Shown: positions 1 through 9,513, counted from the stretch's first letter. The stretch: DNA of 64,000 nt from JBALVT01 sp045110675 (GCA_045110675.1 JBGCGJ010000017.1:278720-342719); one strand, 5' to 3'. Numbers and translations are program-made. The notes: generated by a model from the sequence alone, not told the origin.

Positions 1-213
1 AACCACAAAACCAAGTAATATCCATTGGTATTCAACGATACCCTGGTCTAACAGTGCCACAACAATGGCGATCAACATCGCCACGGCAGAGATCATATTG
101 CCTCGTCTGGCGGTATTAGGAGCGCCCAGCAGTTTCAGACCAAAAATAAAGAGCCCGCCAGAGACTACATAGGCAAACTGGGCAAGCAGTTCGAGACTAT
201 TGAGAGATTCCAT
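1..213 (-). CDS. pntB: NAD(P) transhydrogenase subunit beta, N-terminal part (cut by window start)
   Basis: The first 71 residues are present; the rest lies beyond the window start. PntB is the inner-membrane and NADP(H)-binding subunit of the transhydrogenase, which uses the proton gradient to make NADPH from NADH. The visible part starts MESLNSLELLAQFAYVVSGG and continues with hydrophobic stretches (GGLFIFGLKLLG; MISAVAMLIAIVVALL), as expected for the first membrane helices. The start codon is the ATG at 211-213; it overlaps the stop of the upstream subunit gene by one base (TAATG), which indicates translational coupling. Identification rests on this N-terminus plus the two adjoining pnt genes. 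Confidence 0.93.
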   Translation of the reverse strand, partial: MESLNSLELLAQFAYVVSGGLFIFGLKLLGAPNTARRGNMISAVAMLIAIVVALLDQGIVEYQWILLGFVV

Positions 214-500
214 TATTGACCACCTTCTTTCTTCTTGAACATGGCCAACATGCGATCAGTCACCATATATCCACCGACAACGTTAATTGAAGCAAGAGCA
301 ACAGCACCCGCTCCCAACCAATTTGCCAGATCCTGATTCCCAGTTCCTGCAAGGCCAATCGCGCCAACCACTGTGATGCCAGAAATCGCGTTCGCGCCAG
401 ACATCAGCGGTGTGTGCAAAGTTGCCGGTACCTTGGTGATCAGTTCGAAGCCCAGGAAGATGGACAACATGAGTATGAATGTCAGGAATACAATTTCCAT
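213..500 (-). CDS. pntAB: NAD(P) transhydrogenase subunit alpha part 2 (membrane part)
   Basis: A 95-residue protein starting MEIVFLTFILMLSIFLGFEL, with about three membrane helices and the conserved PNT segment KVPATLHTPLMSGANAISG near residues 23-41. It corresponds to the C-terminal membrane domain of the single-chain E. coli PntA and, with PntB, forms the proton channel. The ATG at 498-500 is chosen because the longer open frame upstream overlaps pntAA deeply and does not resemble the family. The pntAA stop lies one base upstream, so the three genes form a tight operon. The split alpha subunit is the three-gene arrangement known from Rhodospirillum and many marine proteobacteria. Confidence 0.93.
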   Translation of the reverse strand: MEIVFLTFILMLSIFLGFELITKVPATLHTPLMSGANAISGITVVGAIGLAGTGNQDLANWLGAGAVALASINVVGGYMVTDRMLAMFKKKEGGQ

Positions 501-501
501 G

Positions 502-1644
502 TCAGCTTCCTCCTTCCAGAATATTCTTAATGGTTTCATGCACCACTTCACCGTCATGGGTGATGATGCAACCGGGGAGAATATCGTCCTCGAAGTCCAC
601 CTTGAATTGCTTGGCCTCCTCGTCCCAATTATCTTCCACCAGGTTAAATAAGTTGCTCGAGTACATCTGAGAAGCGTCGCGGCACACTTCATTGGACAGG
701 TTGCCCTGACCAATGACAGTCACGCCATTAATATCAACAATCTCGTTGGCGACCGATCCCTCAACGTTACCACCGGTTTCAGCGGCCATATCGACCACAA
801 CAGAGCCCGGTGCCATTCCCTCAACCATGTCTCGGGTGACAATGACGGGCGCTTTACGGCCAAAGACTTGAGCGGTGGTGATCACCACGTCTGATTCAGC
901 GATGACTTGTTTCTGGGCATCGCGTTGCATTTGAATTTGCTCGGGCGTCAGTTCCTTAGCGTATCCGCCGGCTGTCTCGCCGACCTCTCCCAGATCGATC
1001 TCGAGGAACTTAGCGCCAAGAGACTGCACCTGCTCAGCAACAACGGGGCGCGTGTCAAAAGCGGTTACTTTCGCTCCCAAGCGCTTGGCGGTCGCAATGG
1101 CCTGCAAGCCTGCTACCCCAGCGCCGATAATGAAGACTTTGGCCGGCTTGAGTGTCCCGGCGGGAGTCATCATCATTGGGAATATGCGAGGCAACTTGGA
1201 CGCCGCCAGCATGACCATGACATAGCCCGCCAGGTTAGCCTGAGAGCTCAGGGCATCCATTTTCTGGCTGCGAGTTGTTCTAGGGATCATTTCCATGGAA
1301 ATCGATGTCACACCTTGGGCCTTGAGAGCATTAACCGTTTCATGCTCATTAAACGGGTCTAGATAACTGATGTGGATACAGCCGGATTTCATGAGTGGCA
1401 CTTCATCCAAGGTTGGTTTGCGCAAGCGCAGCAGCACATCGGCGTTGGAGATTAACTCATTGCGATCGGTGGAGACGGATGCGCCCACCTCAGTGTACTC
1501 GGTATCGGCGAAGCCTGAGCCAATGCCCATACCGGCTTCAATCACGAGATCTGCACCCATTCGACACAGTTTCTTAGCCGACTCCGGCGTGATGGGCACC
1601 CGGTTCTCTCCCGGATGCGTCTCTTTTGGTATTCCTATGCGCAT
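502..1644 (-). CDS. pntAA: NAD(P) transhydrogenase subunit alpha part 1 (NAD-binding)
   Basis: A 380-residue soluble subunit of the alanine dehydrogenase/PNT family that binds NAD(H) and passes hydride to PntB. It starts MRIGIPKETHPGENRVPITP, the family's N-terminal signature. It has RSQKMDALSSQANLAGY near residues 125-141 and a Rossmann glycine motif, IGAGVAGLQAIATAKRLGA, near 173-191. Length is normal for the split form. It is the first gene of pntAA-pntAB-pntB. The 214 bases upstream, to 1858, should hold the operon promoter; I see no clear -35/-10 pair there. Confidence 0.95.
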   Translation of the reverse strand: MRIGIPKETHPGENRVPITPESAKKLCRMGADLVIEAGMGIGSGFADTEYTEVGASVSTDRNELISNADVLLRLRKPTLDEVPLMKSGCIHISYLDPFNEHETVNALKAQGVTSISMEMIPRTTRSQKMDALSSQANLAGYVMVMLAASKLPRIFPMMMTPAGTLKPAKVFIIGAGVAGLQAIATAKRLGAKVTAFDTRPVVAEQVQSLGAKFLEIDLGEVGETAGGYAKELTPEQIQMQRDAQKQVIAESDVVITTAQVFGRKAPVIVTRDMVEGMAPGSVVVDMAAETGGNVEGSVANEIVDINGVTVIGQGNLSNEVCRDASQMYSSNLFNLVEDNWDEEAKQFKVDFEDDILPGCIITHDGEVVHETIKNILEGGS

Positions 1645-1757
1645 AGTTCTAACCCCTTGTGCACCAAACCTGAGCTTATTTTTTCAGCAATAAGCCATCT
1701 TATGAGAGCTGCCAGGCAGCGTATGCGAGCGTTTTTAGAACATCGCACAAATATTCA

Positions 1758-1777
1758 CCCTCGAAAAACGTCGAGGG
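1758..1777. other. Small hairpin between pntAA and the helicase gene
   Basis: A perfect 7-bp inverted repeat (CCCTCGA and TCGAGGG) with a 6-base loop lies in the 214-base gap downstream of the helicase gene and upstream of pntAA. For minus-strand transcription it could help end the helicase message, but the bases after it (TGAATATTTG) are not a proper T-tract, so terminator function is doubtful. Confidence 0.3.
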
Positions 1778-1858
1778 CCGAGGACTTTAGCACAGCCAAC
1801 CAGAGGGTGGAACAATGGCGACTATTCAGGAGCTGAATCTAAGCGGAGGACTCATTAC

Positions 1859-4150
1859 TCAATTACCGCTACTTTCTTGGTATTGCCGGTAATCCCACCA
1901 CGGCGGCAACAAATCACGATATTGGGCTTGGCGGTAGCGATGGTCGATGATCAAGGCACTGCCGCGATCATCCATCTGACGGATCACCCGGCCCAGCGCC
2001 TGATCTACTTTCTGCAGGCCAGGATAAAGATAGGCGTATTCAAACCCACTGCCATAGCGGCTCTCAAAGTAGTCTCTGAGCTGCTGCGTATCACGATTCA
2101 CCGCGGGTAAACCCACGCCCACTACCACGACACTGGTGAGACGATCGCCCGGCAAATCGATGCCTTCACCAAAAACACCGCCGAGAATGCAGAAGGCAAC
2201 AACATCTCGTCGGGACTCCAATATTTCAAGCAGTTGGGCGCGGCCATGGTCACCTTGCTCTCGTTCCTGTACCCAGCGGGTTCTTCCTTCGCCAACGTGA
2301 TCGAGTAGCGCAAGCTTTTCAAGAGCATCGCTCATGTATTGGTAGGAGGGGAAGTACACAATGCAATTGCCGGGGACTTCGTCGAGCCAGTTCGCCAACG
2401 CTTTTGCCAGATCTCCCATGGAGCTCGATCTTTGCCGGTAACTGGTATCTATATGCGTGGCCACATCAACCCGCATCTGAGAGGACGTAAACGGTGACTG
2501 AAGACGGCGATACACTGACTCCTGACCCATTCCCAGTGAGGTCTGCATCCATGTGGAAGGAGATAGCGTCGCTGAGAACGCGGTCAGTGAATGCAGTATC
2601 TCCTGCTTTTTCGCCAACAGCCGAGAGGGATCAAGGCAGTTTAGTGTGAGACGAAGGCTCTGTTTGCCGCGCCGCTTAGTCATTTCGAAACGGAAGTCAT
2701 TTCCCCAGTTGTCGGCAACACGCAAAAACTGCAGCACACTAAAGTAAAACTCCAGCAAAACCGGGCTGCGGTGCAACGCAGATGCATCTGCAGCTTGTGC
2801 TTGGGAGCAATCGGCAACAAACCGCTTCAGAGACTCCAGCAAATCCAATGGTAAGTCCGGTCGGCTGTCAAAATCAGTTTCCTGCCAGTGCTCTTTTTGC
2901 AGCCCGAGAAAAACTCGATTGATTCGGTTTAAGGAGTTTGTAAGAGGCTTGGTAGATGCCCCCTTAGCGGCCAATACGTCGCTCTTACTCAAGTCGACAC
3001 TGAACATGCTTCGTGCTCGAGAGGGTAAATTGTGTGCTTCATCAAGCAGAGCGGTCCAGCGCTGGCCCTCTCCCTCAATCATTCCAGAAAGCATTCCCGT
3101 CAGGCCGTAAAGATGCTGAAGATCTCCGATCACAACATCAATCCAAGGCAAAAGATCCTGAGCCAACTGATAAGGGCAGACCTCGAAACGGCGCGCTAAT
3201 TCCTCAAGCTCCTCGCGCCGCAGAATAGGCAACTCGATGGCGGCGAACATCGCTTCGGGCAACTTGTCATAGTAAGCCAGCGCATACGGACATTCTTGCC
3301 CATGACAAGCCTTTCCCGGCGACAGACACACTTTTTCTTTGGCGGAGAGACTAATGGCATTGCCTCGGTATCCGGAGTCTGAAAACAATCGCAAGGTGTC
3401 CTGCGCGGTATTGCGGCCCACAGATTTTGCAGTTAGAAAGACAACGCGATCATGCTTTTTCCTAGCCAGCGCCTTGAGAGCGGGAAATAACACGGCAGCT
3501 GTTTTACCAATTCCGGTCGGCGCCTCTACCACTAGCTGCCCCTGCTGATCGATACATTTATAAACGAGCTCAGCAATATCTCGCTGTCCAGCGCGAAATT
3601 CCCGGTGCGGAAATGTCAGTGCTTCGAGGCTTTGATCTCTTTCCAGGCGTCTTCGCAACACAGCCACGCGCCATTTCGAGAACTTCTCTAAAGTGTCTCT
3701 GAGAAAACACTCCAATTCTTCGCGAGAGTAAACCTGCTCCAAAGAGACCTCTAACTCAGTATCAATATTGAACCAGGTCAAACGCACTTCCAGTTCGGAA
3801 AGATCCTGTTCGATAGCAATCATTGCTCCGTATAGTCGAGCTTGAGACATATGGACTCGCGTAATCGACTCTGGAATTGTATCGGGGTGTACGCGACAGG
3901 TTTTTATTTCCTCGATATAACCGCCGGCGGCATCATAGCCATCTGCGCGGCCGCGCAACAATAATTGATCATCTACCCGGTATTGAATCGAGTATTCACT
4001 GACATAGCTGGCGGGTCTCGATCTAAAAAGTTTTTGATGTCCCTGCGTACCCTGCACACCGGTGGGGGAAGGCTTAAACCGAAAGTCTATATCGCCTGAT
4101 CGATGCACGAACACGGCAAGGTCACGAACACTGATGGTTAGTTCAGACAT
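1859..4150 (-). CDS. XPD/DinG-like superfamily 2 helicase with N-terminal nuclease-like motif
   Basis: A predicted ATP-dependent DNA helicase of 763 residues. It has a Walker A motif APTGIGKT near residue 210, a DEAH box (LLDEAHNL) near 370, and four cysteines near 275, 282, 287 and 325 spaced like the iron-sulfur domain of XPD/DinG helicases. Helicase motifs VI-like elements (QALGRVIRQ) lie near the C-terminus. The N-terminal domain carries LLLRGRADG followed by YIEEIKTCR, resembling the D...ExK core of PD-(D/E)XK (Cas4/RecB-like) nucleases. The ATG at 4148-4150 (MSELTISVRD) is preferred over the longer frame, which reaches deep into the upstream nuclease gene. Its start overlaps that gene's end by 8 bases, so the pair is probably translated together and works on the same DNA lesion. 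Confidence 0.88.
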   Translation of the reverse strand: MSELTISVRDLAVFVHRSGDIDFRFKPSPTGVQGTQGHQKLFRSRPASYVSEYSIQYRVDDQLLLRGRADGYDAAGGYIEEIKTCRVHPDTIPESITRVHMSQARLYGAMIAIEQDLSELEVRLTWFNIDTELEVSLEQVYSREELECFLRDTLEKFSKWRVAVLRRRLERDQSLEALTFPHREFRAGQRDIAELVYKCIDQQGQLVVEAPTGIGKTAAVLFPALKALARKKHDRVVFLTAKSVGRNTAQDTLRLFSDSGYRGNAISLSAKEKVCLSPGKACHGQECPYALAYYDKLPEAMFAAIELPILRREELEELARRFEVCPYQLAQDLLPWIDVVIGDLQHLYGLTGMLSGMIEGEGQRWTALLDEAHNLPSRARSMFSVDLSKSDVLAAKGASTKPLTNSLNRINRVFLGLQKEHWQETDFDSRPDLPLDLLESLKRFVADCSQAQAADASALHRSPVLLEFYFSVLQFLRVADNWGNDFRFEMTKRRGKQSLRLTLNCLDPSRLLAKKQEILHSLTAFSATLSPSTWMQTSLGMGQESVYRRLQSPFTSSQMRVDVATHIDTSYRQRSSSMGDLAKALANWLDEVPGNCIVYFPSYQYMSDALEKLALLDHVGEGRTRWVQEREQGDHGRAQLLEILESRRDVVAFCILGGVFGEGIDLPGDRLTSVVVVGVGLPAVNRDTQQLRDYFESRYGSGFEYAYLYPGLQKVDQALGRVIRQMDDRGSALIIDHRYRQAQYRDLLPPWWDYRQYQESSGN

Positions 4151-5807
4151 CAGACCAGGTAACCCAGGCAACTTTCGCCGGTATGTTGTGTTTGGAGAAA
4201 TATCGGAGCCAGCGTTTTTGATTATCCTGTAGCCGATCACCCGGACCTTTTACTTCTATCATGCAATAGTCACCGGATTGATCTCCAAACGCGATAAGGT
4301 CGGGAAAGCCTGTGCGATTCTCCTTGGCGTCAAACAGTTGCCGCTCCCAAATCGCCAATAGATGATCGGCGGGAATAGTTCGAAGTGCTTGATCCTGCAG
4401 CGAAGCACAAATCTGAAACCAGTCAACCCAACGGCATTGGTAGTTTTCAAACCGTTCGCGGCACGCATTGAGCTCCTTACGTAAATCGACACTGCGTAGC
4501 TCAGCTAGCCTGGTGTTAATTTCTGTCTCGCGCCGGTTAAAAAAAGTTCCATCAAACATATCAGCTGGAATAGTCTGGTAGGGGTTGTGAAAAACGCCGG
4601 CGACGTCGGCAAATATTTGCTCCCAAAATGCCAGCCCAAACAATGAATTCATGAGCGAATTCTCAAGAAAGTGCACGTCTTTCCAATCGGCACTCAGGCA
4701 TTGGGCCACATCCTGCTCTACAGAATCACTGCGCGGAATAGCCATCTGAATTTCATCAAAGCTATCGCGCGCGCTGGCGGGCTTTGCCGCGCCCGTTTTT
4801 CGAAGCACTCTTTTATGAATCCGTAATGCCGCCTCCAATTCCGCTTCGCATAGTGGTTCCGCCTGCATTTCGACCAGGAGCCTCATGGCGGCTTCCCAGT
4901 CACTATTCGACTCGTGAATCCGAGCCATACGCTCCCTCGCAGGATGTTGCGTGCAGTGACGGTACATGTCTAATGCCAAGTCATTACACGCGCTTCTCTC
5001 CAACTCTCTGGCAACACGCAGGCAAATGCGTTCCCAGGGCCTGACGCTAGAGCGATACTGAATATTCATAGTTAACATCCGCCGACCGAGGACCTCTACT
5101 TCATCCCGACGATCCATTTCCAGCAGTTCATAGAAACTGTCACTCACTGTCCGGCAGGCCAGGTACTCATCTACGGCAGCTCGGGAGTCAAAGAGTCGCT
5201 GATTGCGATCTAACACATACGGGTAGTAATTCATTAACCCTAGGTCACTGAGCACAAAGTCGGTCAGGCTTTGATGCCTATTGCCAAAAAACAACAGCTG
5301 AAGAAGCGACACAAATTCAGCGCCGTGAATCTCGAGCAAGTCGCTATCAAGTTCCGCGCTTATGGCGGCGTAGTATTCCTGGGGAGAAAGGTTCAACGTC
5401 TCGATATTAATAAGCAGTTGTTCTTTCCGGCATTGAGAGGAGATCTCCAACTTCGATCCAAACGCGCGCAACAGCTCCGGCTTCGTGTACAGACTTCCCA
5501 TTTCGGAAACCGTACAGCTCAAAGGCTTTGAGGCTAACTCACTTTCAATCAAGCCAGACAGAGGCGTGTCGAGATCGCCAATTTCCTGATAACGCAGTTT
5601 GGCGGTGCGAAAGATGGGTCCAACACGACAGACCAGCCTGACGAACAGGCACTGGGCGCCATGATCGAGAGCTCGAATTCGCTTCAGAAAATCTTGCTCG
5701 TCCGGCGACAACAAATCCGAGTACTGTTTTTCAACAACATCACACAGTACGATGAAATTATTGCGATAGTAATACGGCGACAGCTCTGGAACAGGATTTA
5801 CCGCCAT
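4143..5807 (-). CDS. fan1: FAN1-type VRR-NUC structure-specific nuclease
   Basis: About 554 residues. The C-terminus holds a VRR-NUC domain with the catalytic pattern PD (GFPDLIAFG, about residue 503) and ExK (MIEVKGPGD, about 518-520). The rest, mostly helical with a SAP-like region (ELLRAFGSKLEISSQCRKEQLL) around 110-135, fits bacterial FAN1, a 5' flap and crosslink-repair nuclease known from Pseudomonas. The ATG at 5805-5807 (MAVNPVPELS) has GGGGAG ten bases upstream; an in-frame TTG one codon earlier and a GTG at 5829-5831 are alternatives. The gene is the first of a two-gene unit with the helicase. It diverges from nhaC across 204 bases that hold no other gene. Confidence 0.9.
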   Translation of the reverse strand: MAVNPVPELSPYYYRNNFIVLCDVVEKQYSDLLSPDEQDFLKRIRALDHGAQCLFVRLVCRVGPIFRTAKLRYQEIGDLDTPLSGLIESELASKPLSCTVSEMGSLYTKPELLRAFGSKLEISSQCRKEQLLINIETLNLSPQEYYAAISAELDSDLLEIHGAEFVSLLQLLFFGNRHQSLTDFVLSDLGLMNYYPYVLDRNQRLFDSRAAVDEYLACRTVSDSFYELLEMDRRDEVEVLGRRMLTMNIQYRSSVRPWERICLRVARELERSACNDLALDMYRHCTQHPARERMARIHESNSDWEAAMRLLVEMQAEPLCEAELEAALRIHKRVLRKTGAAKPASARDSFDEIQMAIPRSDSVEQDVAQCLSADWKDVHFLENSLMNSLFGLAFWEQIFADVAGVFHNPYQTIPADMFDGTFFNRRETEINTRLAELRSVDLRKELNACRERFENYQCRWVDWFQICASLQDQALRTIPADHLLAIWERQLFDAKENRTGFPDLIAFGDQSGDYCMIEVKGPGDRLQDNQKRWLRYFSKHNIPAKVAWVTWSDV

Positions 5808-6011
5808 CAATCGAACTCTCCCCAAGGTCACACCCGAATAAGCAGCAATATAGTAATTGATGATGAATGGCTTGTCCCATGGTTACATTACCGCACTGTA
5901 CCCATGCTATATTTTCGGGCATCCTCCCTGCCTATAACAAAGAAATACTAGTGCGCCTTACAAAACCATGAGTTAAGTCGCAGACGCCTTGCCAAAAAGG
6001 AGCGAACAACC

Positions 6012-7490
6012 TTGACCGACCCTGAAGCACCTCAAAAGCATCTCAATTTAGGTTTAGCGCTGTGCCCTATTATCATTTTGGTGGCCCTCCTGGCCTGCTC
6101 GGTTTATCTGTTTGGCTCCGATGCATCTTATGGAGCAAATCAGATCGCTCTGGTCATGGCGACCTGCGTCGCAGCTTTGGTTGGTCGAAAACTTGGTCTG
6201 CCATGGAAAACGGCCCAGGAGGGAATCATTACAGGCATCGGCGTCGGCCTGGGGCCCACCTTAATATTGCTTTCTGTTGGAATGCTAATAGGTACCTGGA
6301 TATTGTGCGGGACTGTACCAGCGATGATTTACTACGGCGTGCAATTTCTGAATCCGGGAATTTTCTACTCAGCAAGTGCGCTCATCTGCGCAATGGTAGC
6401 AATCAGCATTGGCAGTTCCTGGACCGTCGCGGGAACGCTGGGAATCGGGCTAATGGGTATTGCCAGTAGCTTCGAGCTGTCACCGGAAATTACTGCGGGG
6501 GCGATTATTTCCGGAGCATACTTTGGAGACAAACTATCGCCGATGTCAGATACCACCAATCTCGCCTCCGCTGCTACCGGCGTCGATTTGTTCGACCACA
6601 TTCGTCATATGCTGTGGACCACGGTTCCGAGCTTTATCATCGCGTTGGTTATTTTCGCCCTAATTGGTAGCTCTGATGCCGCTACACCCCAGGAGATAGA
6701 AACACTTCAACAGAGCATGCTCAACGAATTTAATCTCGGCGTTCATCTGCTGCTACCTCTGCTGGTTATGCTGGCGCTAATCTACAAGCGTTTCCCCGCC
6801 TATCCCTCCATTGTTATCAGCGCGCTTACAGGAGCGCTGTTCGCTTTGGTGTTTCAACCCGAGACGGTCGTAACATTAGCCGGTGACGCCGACGGGCTAA
6901 GCCAACCTTTCGTATTGATGAAGGGTGTATGGATAAGCCTGTTCGATGGTTACACCTCCAACAGCGGAAACGCATTCCTCGACGAGCTGCTCAGCAAAGG
7001 CGGAATGAGCAGCATGTTAAATACAGTCTGGCTTATCATTTGTGCACTTGGATTCGGCGGAGTGATGGAACGAACAGGCATCCTGCAATATTTGCTCAAC
7101 CTCGCGCTAAAAGGCGTGAAAAGTAACGGTTCTCTAATACTCACCACAGTCAGTACCTGCATCAGTACGAATATCCTGGCTGCAGATCAGTTCATTTCAG
7201 TCGCGCTGCCCGGAAGAATGTTCAAAGACGAGTATCAACGGCGCGGCCTGTCGGGTCTCAACCTTTCTCGCACCCTGGAGGACTCCGCCACACTCACTTC
7301 CGCACTAATTCCCTGGAACACTTGCGGGGCTTACATGTCCGCAACTCTGGGAGTCGCAACATTCAGCTACGCGCCCTTCGCGTTCTTCAACTACCTGTGC
7401 CCTATCATTGCGGTTTTCTACGGCTTCTACAACATTGCCCAAAAGCCCTTGGAAGACAATGCTGGGCTGACAACAGCGAAGGCCGCGTGA
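6012..7490 (+). CDS. nhaC: NhaC-family Na+/H+ antiporter
   Basis: A 492-residue inner-membrane protein with about eleven hydrophobic segments. The conserved NhaC region GAIISGAYFGDKLSPMSDTT lies near residues 163-182, and IPWNTCGAY appears near 434. The protein would exchange sodium for protons, which suits a marine organism. The start is TTG at 6012, preceded by AAGGAG eleven bases upstream; no ATG fits better. The gene's TGA overlaps a possible GTG start of the next gene (GTGA), so nhaC and the thioesterase gene are likely co-transcribed. Confidence 0.9.
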   Translation: MTDPEAPQKHLNLGLALCPIIILVALLACSVYLFGSDASYGANQIALVMATCVAALVGRKLGLPWKTAQEGIITGIGVGLGPTLILLSVGMLIGTWILCGTVPAMIYYGVQFLNPGIFYSASALICAMVAISIGSSWTVAGTLGIGLMGIASSFELSPEITAGAIISGAYFGDKLSPMSDTTNLASAATGVDLFDHIRHMLWTTVPSFIIALVIFALIGSSDAATPQEIETLQQSMLNEFNLGVHLLLPLLVMLALIYKRFPAYPSIVISALTGALFALVFQPETVVTLAGDADGLSQPFVLMKGVWISLFDGYTSNSGNAFLDELLSKGGMSSMLNTVWLIICALGFGGVMERTGILQYLLNLALKGVKSNGSLILTTVSTCISTNILAADQFISVALPGRMFKDEYQRRGLSGLNLSRTLEDSATLTSALIPWNTCGAYMSATLGVATFSYAPFAFFNYLCPIIAVFYGFYNIAQKPLEDNAGLTTAKAA

Positions 7491-7501
7491 GCACTTCAAG
7501 A

Positions 7502-7963
7502 ATGAATGACTTAATGGACTTATGGGATCATCCTGAACCCTTTGTATTAGCAACCTCGGTACGCGGTGAAGATATCGACGGGCTCAATCACACCAACAAT
7601 ACGGTGTACGTGAAGTGGTGTGAACAAACGGCCTGGGCCCACTCGGTATCTCTGGGCTTGGATCTCGACGCCTACCGCGCAGTCGATCGCGCCATGGTCA
7701 TAACCTATAGTGAGTACAGCTATCTAGCCGCTTCTCACCAGGGCGACGAGGTATCAGTGGCCACGTGGATTACCCAGTGGGATCGAAAGCTGACCATGGC
7801 GCGGGAGTTTCAGGTCATACGCCACAGCGACAGGAAAACACTGCTGCGAGCCGGAATGCGTTTTGCCTGCATTGAACTATCAAATGGAAGACCGCGCAGA
7901 CTGCCACAGGAATTTATCGACGGTTATGGGCCTGCGGTTTTAAGTGAGCACGAGGTAAAGTAG
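7502..7963 (+). CDS. Acyl-CoA thioesterase, hotdog fold (4HBT family)
   Basis: A 153-residue protein of the YbgC/4HBT hotdog family, which hydrolyses acyl-CoA thioesters in the cytoplasm. The family signature is visible: GLNHTNNTVYVKWCEQTAWAH near residues 24-44, with Asp replaced by Asn in the usual DxxGHxNN motif (here DGLNHTNN, so the His and Asn pair is kept). Substrate cannot be told. The ATG at 7502 is used. A GTG at 7487 overlapping the nhaC stop, with GAAGG four bases upstream, would add five residues (VSTSR) and is equally possible. The gene converges on epmA, 19 bases apart. Confidence 0.82.
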   Translation: MNDLMDLWDHPEPFVLATSVRGEDIDGLNHTNNTVYVKWCEQTAWAHSVSLGLDLDAYRAVDRAMVITYSEYSYLAASHQGDEVSVATWITQWDRKLTMAREFQVIRHSDRKTLLRAGMRFACIELSNGRPRRLPQEFIDGYGPAVLSEHEVK

Positions 7964-7982
7964 CTAAGGTATATTCAAGCGT

Positions 7983-8957
7983 TCAGCAACGGTTCCAATC
8001 AAACGCTAACAACTGGCGAATATCAGAAATCCCCGTTGCAATCATCAGCAGTCGATCAACGCCAAGCGCAACACCGCTGCAGGCTGGCAAACCTTGCTCC
8101 ATGGCGAACAGCAAAAGCTCATCTATGGGACGTTCCAGCTGTCCATACTGTTTTCGCCTTGCGTTGTCGGCAATAAACCGGGCACGCTGCTCCTTTGCAT
8201 CAGTTAACTCACAATATCCATTGGCCAACTCGAGACCATTGATATAAAGCTCAAAGCGTTGCCCAACTTCAACATCCCCTGAGGAGGCGATTCGCGACAA
8301 GGCTGCCTGAGATGGCGGATAATCGTAGACAAAACACATATCCAAGTTTGCGATAGCCGGTTCTATCAAGTGGCTCATTAAAAGGTCCAACCACAGATCT
8401 CGATCATCTGATTGGAAACCAATCTCAATCTTTTCGCGGGCAAGAACTTCAAGATCGGAACAAGAGGCGACAAATGGATCGATATTGAGAAACTTCAGAA
8501 AAAGCTCGCGATAGCTGAAACGCACCATCGACTGGGGGCCAAGGCAGTGTAATACCAGCTCCTCGACCTGCGCCATCATCTGGTGGTGATCAAATCCCGG
8601 CTGGTACCATTCCAACAATGAGAATTCAGGGTTGTGGCGAGAACCGGCCTCCCCATCTCGGAAGGCTTTGGATATTTGATAGATAGGACCAGCACCGGCG
8701 GCTAACAGCCGTTTCATAGCATATTCTGGGGATGACTGCAGGTATCTCGGCCCTGCGATCGACGTGCCAGCTGTAACGCAAAGCGGCTCTATAGCAGGGT
8801 CGGTAACCCCTCTTTCACACAGTAGCGGAGTTTCAACCTCAAGCACATTGTGGTCGAGAAAATAGGCCCGGATGTCGGCTAGGAGCGCTGCCCTGGCCCG
8901 GAGAGCTCCGTGATTTGCTCCGGGCTTCCAGTGCTTCCGATCAGGACTTTCCTGCAC
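7983..8957 (-). CDS. epmA: Elongation factor P--(R)-beta-lysine ligase
   Basis: A 324-residue class II lysyl-tRNA-synthetase-like enzyme (GenX/PoxA) that attaches (R)-beta-lysine to EF-P. It has class II motif 2 (FRDGEAGSRHNPEFSLLEWYQP) near residues 100-120 and motif 3 (GVALGVDRLLMI) near 295-306, and it lacks the anticodon-binding domain. No ATG fits the family's N-terminus. The GTG at 8955-8957 gives almost exactly the E. coli length (325) and has AGGGG just upstream inside the end of efp. This start overlaps efp by 17 bases, so the ligase is probably coupled to its own substrate's gene. Confidence 0.92.
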   Translation of the reverse strand: MQESPDRKHWKPGANHGALRARAALLADIRAYFLDHNVLEVETPLLCERGVTDPAIEPLCVTAGTSIAGPRYLQSSPEYAMKRLLAAGAGPIYQISKAFRDGEAGSRHNPEFSLLEWYQPGFDHHQMMAQVEELVLHCLGPQSMVRFSYRELFLKFLNIDPFVASCSDLEVLAREKIEIGFQSDDRDLWLDLLMSHLIEPAIANLDMCFVYDYPPSQAALSRIASSGDVEVGQRFELYINGLELANGYCELTDAKEQRARFIADNARRKQYGQLERPIDELLLFAMEQGLPACSGVALGVDRLLMIATGISDIRQLLAFDWNRC

Positions 8958-9513
8958 GCCCCTGGTATTCCCCGGTGCGAGTATCAATGCGAATGATTTC
9001 ACCCTGATTTAAAAACAGCGGCACTCTGACCACTGCACCGGTGCTGAGCGTGGCGGGCTTCGAACCACCCTGGGCGGTATCTCCCTTGAGGCCCGGATCC
9101 GTCTCAACCACTTCCAACTCAACAAAATTAGCCGGGGCTACGGACAAGGGTGTACCGTTGAACAGGGTGACTTCATAGACGTCCTGTTCTTTTAGCCAGG
9201 GTTTGGCATCTTCTACCGCATTGGCATCAGCCTGATGCTGTTCAAAGGTATTAGGTTCCATGAAATACCAAAACTCACCGTCGGTGTAGAGATATTCCAT
9301 ACTCTGTTCCATCACATCGGCAGCTTCAATACTGTCGCCTGACTTAAAGGTTCGCTCCCATACCCGGCCCGTTTTCAGATTCCGCAAACGCACGCGAGCA
9401 AACGCCTGACCTTTACCCGGTTTAACAAACTCATTTTCAAGAATGCTGCAGGGGTCTCCATCCAGCATTACTTTCAGACCCGAGCGGAAATCGTTGGTAG
9501 AATAGTTCGCCAT
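8941..9513 (-). CDS. efp: Translation elongation factor P
   Basis: EF-P, 190 residues (E. coli 188), relieves ribosome stalling at polyproline. The start MANYSTNDFRSGLKVMLDG matches the family. The modifiable loop VKPGKGQAF puts Lys34 at the tip, the residue beta-lysylated by EpmA after EpmB makes beta-lysine; both enzymes are encoded on either side. The ATG at 9511-9513 is used rather than the longer frame. The epmB start is only 35 bases away on the opposite strand, so the promoters must overlap or lie within coding sequence. Confidence 0.97.
   Translation of the reverse strand: MANYSTNDFRSGLKVMLDGDPCSILENEFVKPGKGQAFARVRLRNLKTGRVWERTFKSGDSIEAADVMEQSMEYLYTDGEFWYFMEPNTFEQHQADANAVEDAKPWLKEQDVYEVTLFNGTPLSVAPANFVELEVVETDPGLKGDTAQGGSKPATLSTGAVVRVPLFLNQGEIIRIDTRTGEYQGRAGKS

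Noticed and set aside
1758..1777. Hairpin as a firm terminator of the helicase gene
   Set aside because: The required T-run on the minus strand is missing; kept only as a low-confidence hairpin.
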